Notes: generated by a model from the letters alone, not told the origin. A DNA stretch of 48,321 nucleotides from JBHOQX01 sp042408595 (GCA_042408595.1 JBHOQX010000009.1:1-48321); one strand, 5' to 3'. Shown: positions 9,998 through 18,289, counted from the stretch's first letter. Translations and numbers: made by a program.

Positions 9998-10112
9998 GGG
10001 ATTGCAGATTGCGGATTGCAGGTTGCGGATCCCGGCTTGCCTGACCGTCGGACCGTCGGACTTCTGACGGTCTGACGTCTGACCGTCGCCCGATTGTAGA
10101 TTGCGGGTTGCG
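9998..10112. repeat. Reiterated-word array (GATTGCGG and GACCGTCGGAC words)
   Basis: Two word families are nested here. The outer part repeats GATTGCAGATTGCGGATTGC (and CGATTGTAGATTGCGGG at the far end). The inner part has GACCGTCGGACCGTCGGAC facing GACGGTCTGACGTCTGACCG in inverted orientation. It lies immediately upstream of the methyltransferase start. Confidence 0.75.
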
Positions 10113-10165
10113 TCGTTGCCGGCGGGCTATTCTACCACACGGCCGCGCCGTGGCGTGACGCGCCA

Positions 10166-10792
10166 TCAGTCCGGGAAGATCGCCGGGAACGCCCCGGCAG
10201 GCAGCGGGTCGTCCCAGGCGTCGCGGGCGGCCAGCCGCGTGCCACAGCCGCCGGCGCGGATGAACAGCCCCTCGTCCAGCCGGTCGCTGGAGTGGGAGCC
10301 GTGGGCGGTGGAGCTGTTCATGCACGGCTTCGACAACCATCTGAATCACGTCGATTCCGGGCATTATCTCGAGCAGTACGCTCTGAAACGCGGCGATCTT
10401 CTCAGGATCGCCGGCGGCACGGAACCAGTCGCGAATCTCTTCAAGGGCGCCGAGGATGACCGGCGCGGAGCGGCCCGCCGATCTTCAGATACCACGCCCG
10501 TCGGGATAGCGCGCCGGCGGGGTGGTGTCGGCCGATGAGCGCACCGGGCGGCCGTTCAGCGGCCAGATGATACCCGGCATCCCCGCCAGGGCGGCGGCCT
10601 GCTCCGGGCGCACGTCGGCGTAGAGCGTGGTATGCGCCTGGTTTTCGAGGTGGAGGGTCCGGCCAAGGAGCGGCTGGAGCAGCGCGCCGGAGTAGCCGTG
10701 GGCACAGACCAGCCCGCGCCCCGCCCGCAGCGCCGCGCCGCCGCGCCGGGCATCCCCAGGCCGACGACGGCGAGATCGCAGGCTGATATGCC
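10166..10792 (-). pseudogene. Decayed FAD-dependent oxidoreductase (DAO-type)
   Basis: Reading the minus strand with at least three frame changes recovers a coherent protein. It starts DLAVVGLGMPGAAA with a GxGxxG dinucleotide-binding motif near 10770. It continues LVCAHGYSGALLQPLLGRTL and HLENQAHTTLYADV. After a shift near 10490 it reads WYLKIGGPL and ILGALEEIRDWFRAAGDPEK. After another shift it ends AHGSHSSDRLDEGLFIRAGG and ...AIFPD at the stop (10168-10166). The family is glycine/D-amino-acid-oxidase-like. The middle of the FAD domain is missing, since GxGxxG is followed almost at once by a downstream segment. An internal deletion plus several frameshifts argues for genuine decay rather than a single sequencing error. 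Confidence 0.8.
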
Positions 10793-11122
10793 CAGATACC
10801 CTCGCCAGATTGGGGTGGACGACGGACGGCGGGCCGAATGGTGCGATGTTTCGTCATCTGCCCTGTCATCTCCGTGCGCCCCAGTGTAGCACGACGCATG
10901 CCGGGTGGGGCGCAGTTGCTCCTGGGCAAGTTCCAGCACGCTGCAACGCTGACGCGGCCGCTTGCCGATCGCCCGGGCCCAGGCACGCCCATGTCGTTGT
11001 CCGGCTCGACAAACAGCGCATAGGCACGGCCGGCAGTGGCCAGATGGCCAGCGCCCGGCGCATTGGCGCCGCGCTTTATGCTACAATCCCCCCGTACGCC
11101 CTTCCGCACACCGAGGTCAGGC
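10793..11122. other. Gap of about 330 bases; possible further coding remnant
   Basis: No intact gene. On the minus strand, short stretches read like former coding sequence (AYALFVEPDNDM near 11000; LELAQEQLRPTRHASCYTG near 10900), but no family is recognised. On the plus strand a -10-like TACAAT at about 11090 lies 28 bases before the small membrane gene at 11123; no good -35 was seen. Confidence 0.35.
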
Positions 11123-11263
11123 ATGGAACTGCTGGTCAGTCTCATCAAATACACCTTCGTCCTCGCGCTCGCCGTCGAGGTAGCGCTGATCCTGCGGGCG
11201 CTCGTCCGCCTGGCGCGCGAGAAGGCCCGCTCCGCCGACGCCACCGCTGACACCGGGGAGTAG
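11123..11263 (+). CDS. Small membrane protein (46 residues)
   Basis: MELLVSLIKYTFVLALAVEV... has one transmembrane helix (about 3-26) followed by a basic stretch and a short polar tail. GAGG lies 6 bases before the ATG. Its stop is 3 bases before the GTG start of the metallophosphoesterase, so the two are probably translationally coupled. It may anchor or assist that enzyme at the membrane, but this is inference from spacing only. Confidence 0.6.
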   Translation: MELLVSLIKYTFVLALAVEVALILRALVRLAREKARSADATADTGE

Positions 11264-11266
11264 CCG

Positions 11267-12139
11267 GTGCGCTACACCCTCATGCACATCTCCGACCTGC
11301 ACGCCGGCTGGCCGTTCCGCCTCGAACTGGCCGAGCAGGTCGCCCGCGAGGCGCACGCGCTGCGCCCGGACCTGGTGGTGATCTCCGGCGACTTCGTGCA
11401 GCGCGCCGATTTTGCCGTGCAGTGGCGAGTGGCGCGGGGCTACCTGGCATCCCTACCGCAGCCGCAACTGGTCGTTCCCGGCAACCACGACGTGCCGCTG
11501 GTGAATGTCGTCAACCGGCTCGTCAACCCGCTCGCCCAGTACCGGCGCAACATCTCGCCCGACCTGAACCCGGTCTTCGAGCGGCCCGGGCTGGTCGTCG
11601 TCGGCGGGTGCTCAGCGCACGGGTTGACGGTGGACGGCGGCAAGGTCAGCCGGGCGCAACTGGCCGCTATGGAGACGGCATTCTGCCGCTACCCGGACGA
11701 GGTCTGCAAGGTAGCCGTGCTGCACCACCACGTCGTCAACCCGCCCGGCAACGAAGGGCGCAGCGTGATCACGAACGCCGTCGAGGTTGTGCAGATGTTC
11801 GACCGCTGCGGCGTCGATCTGTTTCTCTGCGGCCACATCCACGTCTCGTATATCGGCACGACCCTCGATGTCCAGCGTGACCTGCGCCACGGGACGATCA
11901 TCTGCCAGAGCGGGACGACCACCTCGCGCCGGGGGCGGCTGCGCGAGCACGGCAAGAATTCGTACAATGTGATCGAGATCGACGATGGGACGATCCGCAT
12001 CGCCCAGCACCTGTACCTTGAAGAGGAGCAGCGCTTCGTCACCGTCGCCGAGCACGTCTTCCCGCGGCGCACCGCCGGCCGCGCGCTGCCGATTCGTGCT
12101 CGAAGCGGCGATGCGGGCCGGGGCGCAGGCGGACGATGA
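11267..12139 (+). CDS. Calcineurin-like metallophosphoesterase
   Basis: A 290-residue two-metal phosphoesterase. All family motifs are present: HISDLH (Asp10, His12), SGDF (Asp42), PGNHD (72-75), VLHHHVV and CGHIHVSY. It starts with GTG, with GGGGAG just upstream. No signal peptide is seen, so it is cytoplasmic. The arrangement resembles the cyclic-nucleotide phosphodiesterase/exonuclease SbcD-like branch, but substrate cannot be read from sequence. It is co-transcribed with the 46-residue membrane protein. The last residues run into a word array. Confidence 0.9.
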   Translation: MRYTLMHISDLHAGWPFRLELAEQVAREAHALRPDLVVISGDFVQRADFAVQWRVARGYLASLPQPQLVVPGNHDVPLVNVVNRLVNPLAQYRRNISPDLNPVFERPGLVVVGGCSAHGLTVDGGKVSRAQLAAMETAFCRYPDEVCKVAVLHHHVVNPPGNEGRSVITNAVEVVQMFDRCGVDLFLCGHIHVSYIGTTLDVQRDLRHGTIICQSGTTTSRRGRLREHGKNSYNVIEIDDGTIRIAQHLYLEEEQRFVTVAEHVFPRRTAGRALPIRARSGDAGRGAGGR

Positions 12140-12290
12140 ACGGGACGATGGACGAAAGCCCGCTTTACCTCTGGCGAAGAATGTCCACATCCCTCAAGGG
12201 CGCGTTCGCCCCATCATCCACCCGTCTAGAAGCTGTCCGCCGCATGAACCCTTAACCCTGCCCCTCGAACCCTGACCTCTGACCCCTGCC
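12133..12290. repeat. Reiterated-word arrays (GATGGACGAA and GAACCCT words)
   Basis: GATGAACGGGACGATGGACG on the left faces CATCATCCACCCGTC on the right in inverted orientation, with a small insert between. A second word type (AACCCTTAACCCTGCCCC and CCTGACCTCTGACCCCTG) follows up to the FHA pseudogene start. Confidence 0.65.
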
Positions 12291-12291
12291 T

Positions 12292-12681
12292 ATGTCCGAC
12301 ACCGCCGCACAGAGAAAGCCGACACCGGCCCCCTCCCGCCGCTTCCGGCGGCCGCGCCGCGGCGGGGTCGAGCACGTCGGCTCGCCGCTCCCGTTGTGGT
12401 GGCGCTCGCGGCGCTCGCGCTCTTTGCCCTCCTGCGCCTCGACCCGCTGCGCGACCCGCGGTCGGCGCAGACGGTGCGCATCGTTGCCGCCGCCGCGGCG
12501 TGTGATATGGCATGGATGCTCGCCCGGCTGGAGCCGACAGCCGCACAGCGCAAGCTGAGCCCCGAATTGCGGGTGGTGGCGGGCGCGCTCCCGGCGCGCC
12601 GGGCGTCGGCTGGCCGGCCCGGCGTGGCTTCGCCCGGGCGACGTGATTCGGCTCGGCGAGACGCTGCTCCGGGTGGAGTAG
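12292..12681 (+). pseudogene. Remnant of a membrane-anchored FHA-domain protein
   Basis: Frame 1 opens MSDTAAQRKPTPAPSRRF with a basic region. After a shift near 12390 the adjacent frame reads VVALAALALFALLRLDPLRD (membrane helix) and continues RKLSPELRVVAGALP. A second shift returns to frame 1 for WLRPGDVIRLGETLLRVE and stop, the last two strands of an FHA (phosphothreonine-binding) domain. The FHA core with its GR and SxxH motifs is absent, so besides two frame changes there is an internal deletion. It looks like a decayed member of the FHA-type proteins that sit near cell-wall or kinase genes elsewhere. Confidence 0.65.
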
Positions 12682-12693
12682 CCGGGAATCAAC

Positions 12694-12766
12694 GCGCCGT
12701 CCGGGTTTCCCCAGACGGCGCGGCGACCGATGAGAGCGGAGATCCGATACCACATCTCCGCTCATC
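12694..12766 (-). terminator. Two hairpins downstream of pnp
   Basis: Just after the pnp stop, arms GAGCGGAGAT (12734-12743) and ATCTCCGCTC (12754-12763) form a perfect 10-pair stem, extendable with a 2-base bulge to GATGA...TCATC. Farther on, GCGCCGTC (12694-12701) pairs with GACGGCGC (12714-12721). Neither has a long T-run. They are the likely end of the pnp transcript. Confidence 0.55.
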
Positions 12767-12781
12767 AATCTCCTCACTCCT

Positions 12782-15052
12782 CTACCGCTCCTCGCGGCGG
12801 CGCGGGCGCTGGCGATCCCGGTCGCCGTCGCGCGGGCCACGCGGGCCGTGGCCGCCATTCTGGCGCGGGCCGCGCCCGCCGCCGGCCGCCTGCCGCTCCT
12901 CGGGCGTCTCCCCGCTGAGCACGGCCCGCCGCGATAGGCTGACCTTGCCGGTGCCCGGATCGACGCCGATCACCATCACATTGATCTCGTCGCCCATCTT
13001 GACGACATCCTCGACGTTCTCAACACGGTTCACGTCCAGTTCGGAAACGTGCACCATGCCGTCCTTGCCCGGCACCAGGTTGACGAACGCGCCGAACGGC
13101 ATGATCCGCACCACCTTGCCCAGGAAGATATCGCCGACCTTGATCTCGCGGGTGAGCGCCTCGACCATCGCCACCGCCCGCTGGGCGGCCTCGCCGTCGG
13201 CCGTGGCGATGAACACCCGCCCGTCGTCCTCGACATCGATCGTCGCGCCGGTGGCTTCGGTGATGCTCCGAATAGTCTTGCCGCCGGGGCCGATTAGCGC
13301 GCCGATCTTCTCCGGGTTGATCTGCAGCGTGATGATCCGCGGCGCGAAGGCCGAGAGCGTCTCGCGCGGCCGGCTGATCACCTCGTTCATCTTGCCGAGG
13401 ATGTACATCCGGCCCTCGCGCGCCTGCGCAAACGCCTCGCGCATGATCTCGTAGGTGATCCCGGTGGTCTTGATGTCCATCTGCAGACCGGTGACGCCCT
13501 CCGAGGTGCCGGCGACCTTGAAGTCCATATCGCCCAGGTGATCCTCGATCCCCTGGATGTCAGTCAGCACCTGCCACCTGCCGTCCTTGCCGGTGATCAG
13601 GCCCATCGCCACGCCGGCGACCGGGCGCGTGATCGGCACGCCGGCATCCATCAGCGAGAGGCTGGAACCGCAGACGGATGCCATGGACGACGACCCATTC
13701 GACGAGAGCGTCTCGGAGACGAGGCGCATGGTATACGGGAACTCCTCCTTGCTGGGCAGCACCGCCTCGAGCGAGCGCTCCGCCAGGGCGCCGTGGCCGA
13801 TGTCGCGGCGGCGTGGCGAGCCGATCCGCCGGACCTCGCCGGTGGAGTACGGCGGGAAGTTGTAGTGATGGATGTAGCGCTTGGTCGTCTCCACCCCCAG
13901 GTCGTCCAGGCGCTGCTCCTCGCCGGGCGCGCCGAGGGTGGTGATCGTCAGCACCTGCGTCTGGCCGCGGGTGAACAGGCCGGAGCCGTGGACGCGCGGC
14001 AGCACGCCGACCTCGACCGTGATCGGGCGGATATCCTTCGGCCCGCGGCCGTCCACCCGCTCGCCCCGGTCGAGGATCATCCGGCGCACTTCTTCATACA
14101 GCAGATTCTCGAACGCCTCGCTGACCGCCTTGGCGCGCGCCGGCAGCTCCTCCTCCGGCTCGTCGGCGGTGAAGTATGCCAGCACCTCCTGCTTCAGCGC
14201 GTCGGTGCGCGCCTCGCGCGCCGTCTTGTTCGCATCACTGATCGCCTCACGCAGGCGGTTGCCCATCCAGGCCGCGATCGCCTGCTCGAGCGACGTGTCG
14301 GCCGCGGGTGGAACGAACTCCTGCTTCGGCTTGCCGGCCAGCCGCACCAGCTCGTTCTGCAGGTCGCAGAGCTGCTTACAGACCGCATGCCCCTGGATGA
14401 CGGCCTCGAGCATCTGCTCCTCGCTCAGCTCCTTCGCGCCGGCCTCGACCATCAGCACCGCCTCCTTCGTGCCGGCGACCACCAGGTCCAGCCGGCTCTC
14501 GGTCATGGCGGTCATCGTCGGGTTGATCACCAGTCGGTCATCGATGTACCCCACCTCGACCGCGCCGACCGGCCCGAGGAACGGGATGTCGGAGATCGCC
14601 AGCGCGGCGGACGCGCCGATGATCGCCAGCGGAGCAGGATCGTTGACCATGTCGATGGCGAAGGTCGTGATGATCACCTGCACTTCGTTGCGGTAGCCCT
14701 CCGGGAAGAGCGGGCGCAGCGGGCGGTCGGTGAGGCGCGCGGTCAGGATGGCGGTCGTGGTCGGCCGCCCCTCGCGCTTGAAGAAGCTGCCGGGGATCTT
14801 GCCGGCCGAATACATGCGCTCTTCGTACTCTACCGTGAGGGGAAAGAAATCGATCCCCTCGCGGGCCTGCGCGCCGACGACGGTGGCGAGCAGCACGGTA
14901 TCGCCGTACCGTACGGTAACGGCGCCGCTGGCCTGCTCAGCGAGCTTGCCGGTTTCGAGCGTCAGGGTCCGCCCGGCGATCTCCGCGCTGACGCGGGTAA
15001 CGGTGCGGCCATGAAACTCGTACTGTTCCGAACGGATCTGCAATTCAGACAT
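12782..15052 (-). CDS. pnp: Polyribonucleotide nucleotidyltransferase (PNPase)
   Basis: Phosphorolytic 3'-5' exoribonuclease of RNA turnover, acting as a trimer. The 756-residue protein has a first RNase PH domain (about 10-145), a helical linker, and a second, catalytic RNase PH domain with IRPITVEVGVLPRVHGSGLF and GHGALAERSLEAVLP. Then come a KH domain with IGALIGPGGKTIRSI (about 568-640), an S1 domain (641-713, FGAFVNLVPGKDGMVHVSEL) and an Arg/Gly-rich tail (716-756). Such an RG tail is not universal and may add RNA binding. AAGGAG precedes the ATG by 8 bases. It lies 335 bases downstream of rpsO, the usual order, with a structured leader between. Confidence 0.98.
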   Translation of the reverse strand: MSELQIRSEQYEFHGRTVTRVSAEIAGRTLTLETGKLAEQASGAVTVRYGDTVLLATVVGAQAREGIDFFPLTVEYEERMYSAGKIPGSFFKREGRPTTTAILTARLTDRPLRPLFPEGYRNEVQVIITTFAIDMVNDPAPLAIIGASAALAISDIPFLGPVGAVEVGYIDDRLVINPTMTAMTESRLDLVVAGTKEAVLMVEAGAKELSEEQMLEAVIQGHAVCKQLCDLQNELVRLAGKPKQEFVPPAADTSLEQAIAAWMGNRLREAISDANKTAREARTDALKQEVLAYFTADEPEEELPARAKAVSEAFENLLYEEVRRMILDRGERVDGRGPKDIRPITVEVGVLPRVHGSGLFTRGQTQVLTITTLGAPGEEQRLDDLGVETTKRYIHHYNFPPYSTGEVRRIGSPRRRDIGHGALAERSLEAVLPSKEEFPYTMRLVSETLSSNGSSSMASVCGSSLSLMDAGVPITRPVAGVAMGLITGKDGRWQVLTDIQGIEDHLGDMDFKVAGTSEGVTGLQMDIKTTGITYEIMREAFAQAREGRMYILGKMNEVISRPRETLSAFAPRIITLQINPEKIGALIGPGGKTIRSITEATGATIDVEDDGRVFIATADGEAAQRAVAMVEALTREIKVGDIFLGKVVRIMPFGAFVNLVPGKDGMVHVSELDVNRVENVEDVVKMGDEINVMVIGVDPGTGKVSLSRRAVLSGETPEERQAAGGGRGPRQNGGHGPRGPRDGDRDRQRPRRREER

Positions 15053-15387
15053 ACCTTACGTCTCCTTGTGGGCCGCTTCGGCGGCCCGTTGCGGGGCGTT
15101 AGGTACTGGAGGCTGCAGGGAAATGCGGGATGCCGCTGGCACAACCACCAAGAGGCCGCAGCACTTCATCGTGTGCATCATTGCCGCATTTCCCCCCAAT
15201 CTCCAATCCCTAACGACCCCATCCAATCACGTTTGTTCCGGTTTACAGCAAGACAGAAGCCCAGGGAAGCCGTCCCCTGGGCTTGCACGAAGGTTGTTCG
15301 TTCGGCCGGTATGTGGAACAGACAGCCGCCGACATCGTCCAGCGGATAGCGTAGCGAGCAGCATCCGTGACCACATGGGCGGCCGAG
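15053..15387 (-). promoter_or_regulatory. Structured rpsO-pnp intergenic leader
   Basis: Three RNA stems can form on the minus strand. First, a terminator- or processing-like hairpin with arms AAGCCCAGGG and CCCTGGGCTT (15284-15257), followed by TTCTGTCTTG. Second, a long-range stem of GGGAAATGCGG (near 15190) with CCGCATTTCCC (near 15120). Third, GGGCCGC-CGAA-GCGGCCC (15087-15070), two bases upstream of the AAGGAG ribosome binding site. In enterobacteria PNPase represses its own mRNA through such an rpsO-pnp leader; the same role here is inferred from position and structure only. Confidence 0.55.
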
Positions 15388-15657
15388 CTAGCGGCGCAAG
15401 CCGAGACGGTCGATCAGTACGCGGTAGCGCTCCTTGTCCTTCCGGCTGAGGTAGGCCAGCAGCCGCCGGCGCCGGCCGACGAGCTTCAGCAGGCCGCGCC
15501 GCGAATGAAAGTCGTGATTGTGGATCTTGAGGTGTTCGATCAACTGGTTGATCCGCTCGGTAAGGAGCGCGACCTGCACCTCGGGCGAGCCAGTGTCGTT
15601 CTCGTGAACCCGGTAGTCGGCGATGATGGTCGTCTTGTCTTCCGCTTCGAGCGCCAC
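15388..15657 (-). CDS. rpsO: 30S ribosomal protein S15
   Basis: Binds the central domain of 16S rRNA and forms bridges with 50S. The 89-residue protein has the family landmarks: HENDTGSPEVQVALLTERIN, HLKIHNHDFHSRRGLL and GRRRRLLAYLSRKDKERYR. It starts with GTG, preceded by AAGGAG at 6 bases. It has its own promoter at 15755-15727 and is followed by pnp. Confidence 0.98.
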   Translation of the reverse strand: MALEAEDKTTIIADYRVHENDTGSPEVQVALLTERINQLIEHLKIHNHDFHSRRGLLKLVGRRRRLLAYLSRKDKERYRVLIDRLGLRR

Positions 15658-15726
15658 AGAAAGCTCCTTGCTAATCGCGGACAGGCCGGCGCAGCCTGCC
15701 GTTCGCTCTGCTGTAAACCGTTATGT

Positions 15727-15755
15727 ATTCTAACACAGAGTGCCGCGTGCCGCAA
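15727..15755 (-). promoter_or_regulatory. rpsO promoter
   Basis: Minus-strand -35 TTGCGG (15755-15750), a 17-base spacer and -10 TAGAAT (15732-15727). Expected start about 60 bases upstream of rpsO. Confidence 0.7.
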
Positions 15756-15847
15756 CCCGGGACGGCGCATGGATCGCGAGCGCGCAGGCCCCATCCCCTG
15801 CCCGCTTGGAGGTAGGTTTTTTGCGCTGATCGAGCGCCAGCACGACC

Positions 15848-15978
15848 CACTCCCCCGCATGCGGGGGTGAGGTGGACAGAACGTACGGGCGACAATTCTT
15901 TGTGCGCATGGTGGTGCGCTCCATGCCCTCACCCCCTCGCCCCCTCTTCCGCATCCGGGGGGATAGAGGGAGTGAGGG
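15848..15978. repeat. Two GC hairpin repeats in the rpsO-STAS gap
   Basis: The 430-base gap between rpsO and the STAS gene holds no gene besides the rpsO promoter. It contains a perfect palindrome CCCCCGCATGCGGGGG near 15852-15867. It also contains a longer imperfect fold-back, CCCTCAC (15926-15932) to GTGAGGG (15972-15978) with inner arms CCCCTCT and AGAGGG. The second has the look of the CCCTCACCCC...GGGGTGAGGG dispersed hairpin seen in many bacterial genomes. Confidence 0.65.
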
Positions 15979-16087
15979 CTGTGGACCCGCCGACCGCGTC
16001 GGCAGCAAAACCTACTGCTGAAGCCGGCAGCAGTGTGGGCATGATTGAGGACGGTATCGACATGCTGCCCCCCGATCTGCAATTGCA

Positions 16088-17032
16088 CTAGCCCACCCCG
16101 GCGAACAGCGCCCGCCGTGTGTGCGGTGCCAGCTCCATAACCGCCCGGCCCTGCCGCTCCAGGGCATAGGCGATACCGTCCTGCAAGTTGCCGCAGGTCT
16201 TCAGGTTCGACAGGTTCACGCCGAGCTGCACCAGCGTCTGCGCCACCTCGGCTGAGATGCCGACCAACACGCAGTGTGCGCCCAGCAGGGTGGCCGCCTG
16301 TGTCGATTGGATCAGGTGGTTCGCGACCGAGGTGTCCACCAGCGGCACGCCCGTGATGTCGATGATGACGACTTCCGCGCTGTGCTGCTGCACCGCCGTC
16401 AGCAGCGCCTCCATGATCTGCGCGCTGCGTCGGCTGTCGATCGTGCCGACCAGCGGCAGCACCAGGATCTCGTCGTGCACCGGGATCACCGGGGTTGAGA
16501 TCGCGCGGACCGTGTCGAGCAGGCGCTGCTGCTCCGCCATCTGCGCTCGTAGCGCCTCGTCCGCCTGGTGGCGCTCGGTGACGTTCTGCGCCAGGATGCA
16601 GATGCCGCCGATCGCGCCTTCGTCATCGTACCAGGGCATCAGCTTCCAGCTGAACCATTCGGGCGGCCCGTCGGGGCGCGGGAAGGGGTCGTCGTCGGTG
16701 GCAAGCGTCTCGCCGGCCAGCGCACGCTGGTGGAGGGCGTGAACACTTTCCTGCGCATCCGGAAAGACATCGTGAAACAGCCGACCGGTGACCGGCTGCG
16801 GGCCGAGGCGGAAGTCGTCGTTCCAGCGCCGGGTCGCCAACAGGAAGCGCCGCTCGCGGTCGAGGATCGCGACGGCGGCAGGTGCGTGCTCGACAAACAG
16901 GCGCAGGCGGCGTTCGGCCTGGCGCAGGGCGCGCTGCGTCTCGGCCAGTTCGATCTCCTGCGAGACCAGCATGTCGCGCAAGAGCTGCACTTCATAGTGC
17001 AGTTGCTCGTAGCTCTCGGTATCTTCGGCCAT
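16088..17032 (-). CDS. PAS-STAS sensor protein, RsbR-type stressosome component
   Basis: Cytoplasmic signalling protein of 314 residues. A coiled-coil-like start (10-45) leads into a PAS domain (about 45-150, LFVEHAPAAVAILDRERRFL ... VTERHQADEALRAQ). The C-terminal STAS domain (about 186-295) has LPLVGTIDSRRSAQI and VVIIDITGVPLVDTSVANHL. The two phosphorylation sites of RsbRA (Thr in GDIDT and Thr in VDT) correspond to Ser200 and Thr234 here, so both are phosphorylatable. GAGGAA precedes the ATG. No RsbS, RsbT or sigma factor gene adjoins it, so its partners must be elsewhere. It diverges from fni. Confidence 0.88.
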   Translation of the reverse strand: MAEDTESYEQLHYEVQLLRDMLVSQEIELAETQRALRQAERRLRLFVEHAPAAVAILDRERRFLLATRRWNDDFRLGPQPVTGRLFHDVFPDAQESVHALHQRALAGETLATDDDPFPRPDGPPEWFSWKLMPWYDDEGAIGGICILAQNVTERHQADEALRAQMAEQQRLLDTVRAISTPVIPVHDEILVLPLVGTIDSRRSAQIMEALLTAVQQHSAEVVIIDITGVPLVDTSVANHLIQSTQAATLLGAHCVLVGISAEVAQTLVQLGVNLSNLKTCGNLQDGIAYALERQGRAVMELAPHTRRALFAGVG

Positions 17033-17172
17033 AGTTCGCGTTCCTCGTTTGCGTCTCCAGCAGCATGCCGCTGCCGCTTGGAGCGCTGACTACCCGGTGG
17101 CCTCGTCAGCCTGCATCGTACCGCGGACACCTGTGCCCGAACATGCCGACACAGATACAAATAGGTGGAGAA

Positions 17173-17210
17173 TTCGTAGCGAAGCGTGCTATACTGACGT
17201 CCTTCGTAGC
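17173..17210 (+). promoter_or_regulatory. fni promoter with flanking direct repeats
   Basis: -10 TATACT (17190-17195) lies 26 bases before the fni ATG; the -35 is poor. An identical 8-base word TTCGTAGC occurs at 17173-17180 and 17203-17210, exactly 30 bases apart (about three helical turns), once upstream and once downstream of the -10. This spacing would suit an activator or repressor dimer. Confidence 0.5.
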
Positions 17211-17221
17211 AAGAGGCCGCC

Positions 17222-18265
17222 ATGGAGCACCAAGACGATACCACCGTCAGCCGCAAGCGCGACCATGTCCGCATCGTGGTCAACGAGGATGTCACCGCCA
17301 AGGGCGTGGCCACCGGCTTCGCCGCCTACCGCATGCCGCATGAGGCGCTGCCAGATCTCGACCTGGCCGAGATCAACACGGCCACTGTCTTTCTTGATAA
17401 GCCGATGCGCGCCCCGCTGCTGATCAGCTCGATGACCGGCGGCGCGCCGGATGTGGCCGGGCTGAACCTGGCGCTGGCCGAGGCCGCCGAGGCACTCGGC
17501 CTGGCGATGGGGGTCGGCTCGCAGCGCGCCGCCCTGCGCGATCCGTCGCTGGCGCCCACGTACCAGGTGCGGCGGGTCGCGCCGACCATCCCGTTGCTGG
17601 CGAACTTAGGTGCGGTGCAGCTCAACTACGGCTACGGCGTGGACGAGTGCCGCCGTGCCGTCGAGATGATCGAGGCCGACGCGCTGATCCTGCACCTGAA
17701 CGCACTGCAGGAAGCTGTGCAGCCGGAGGGCAACACCAACTTCCGCGGCCTGCTCGGCAAGATCGCGCAGGTCTGCGCGCGGGTCGGCGTCCCGGTGATC
17801 GTCAAAGAGGTCGGCAACGGGATCGGCGCGGCCACGGCGCGACGGCTGGTCGAGGCCGGCGTCTGGGGGATCGACGTGGCCGGGGCGGGCGGCACGAGCT
17901 GGAGCGAGGTCGAGCGCTTCCGTCAGACCAGCGAGCGCGGCGCGCGGGTGGCGGGCGCCTTCGCCGGGTGGGGCCTGCCGACGAGCGAGGCCATCCGCGA
18001 GGTGCGGGCGGCGCTGCCGGACGTGCCGCTGATCGGCAGCGGCGGCATCCGCAGCGGTGTGGACATCGCCAAGGCGATCGCGCTCGGGGCGGACCTGGCG
18101 GCCACGGCGCGACCGGCGATCCTCTCGGCCGCCGAGGCGCGCGGCGCCGAGGCGGTCGTCGAGGGGCTGCGCGCCTACATCGACGAGCTGCGCGTGGCGA
18201 TGTTCTGCAGCGGCTGCGGCGACCTGCATGCGCTGCGCCGGCTGCAGCTGGAGCGCGTCGGATAG
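17222..18265 (+). CDS. fni: Type 2 isopentenyl-diphosphate delta-isomerase (FMN/NADPH)
   Basis: Interconverts IPP and DMAPP using reduced FMN. The 347-residue TIM barrel shows KRDHVRI (12-18), LLISSMTGG (66-74), MGVGSQR (96-102), HLNALQEAVQPEG (158-170) and VKEVGNG. The 158-170 segment carries the Gln/Glu residues that bind substrate and Mg2+ in the family. It also has DVAGAGGTSW and GSGGIRSGVD (phosphate grip). It is full length. The MEP or mevalonate pathway genes are not in the window. It is followed by a promoter and recF. Confidence 0.96.
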   Translation: MEHQDDTTVSRKRDHVRIVVNEDVTAKGVATGFAAYRMPHEALPDLDLAEINTATVFLDKPMRAPLLISSMTGGAPDVAGLNLALAEAAEALGLAMGVGSQRAALRDPSLAPTYQVRRVAPTIPLLANLGAVQLNYGYGVDECRRAVEMIEADALILHLNALQEAVQPEGNTNFRGLLGKIAQVCARVGVPVIVKEVGNGIGAATARRLVEAGVWGIDVAGAGGTSWSEVERFRQTSERGARVAGAFAGWGLPTSEAIREVRAALPDVPLIGSGGIRSGVDIAKAIALGADLAATARPAILSAAEARGAEAVVEGLRAYIDELRVAMFCSGCGDLHALRRLQLERVG

Positions 18266-18270
18266 CAGTG

Positions 18271-18289
18271 CGATGGTATAATGCCATCG
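18271..18289 (+). promoter_or_regulatory. Extended -10 promoter inside an inverted repeat
   Basis: CGATGG-TATAATG-CCATCG: a perfect TATAAT (18277-18282) preceded by TGG (extended -10) and framed by 6-base inverted arms. No -35 is apparent. The arms could be an operator or form a small hairpin at the start of the small ORF-recF transcript. Confidence 0.55.

Noticed and set aside
10441..11253. A 270-codon minus-strand open frame as an intact gene
   Set aside because: Only parts of it match the FAD oxidoreductase relic and in the wrong frame for the rest; it also covers the promoter of the small membrane gene.
13538..15349. Plus-strand proteins opposite pnp
   Set aside because: Codon pattern and motifs clearly support pnp on the minus strand; the plus-strand frame has a random-looking Arg/Val-rich composition.
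15867..16091. A 74-codon plus-strand frame in the rpsO-STAS gap
   Set aside because: It is composed of the dispersed hairpin repeat and has no ribosome binding site.
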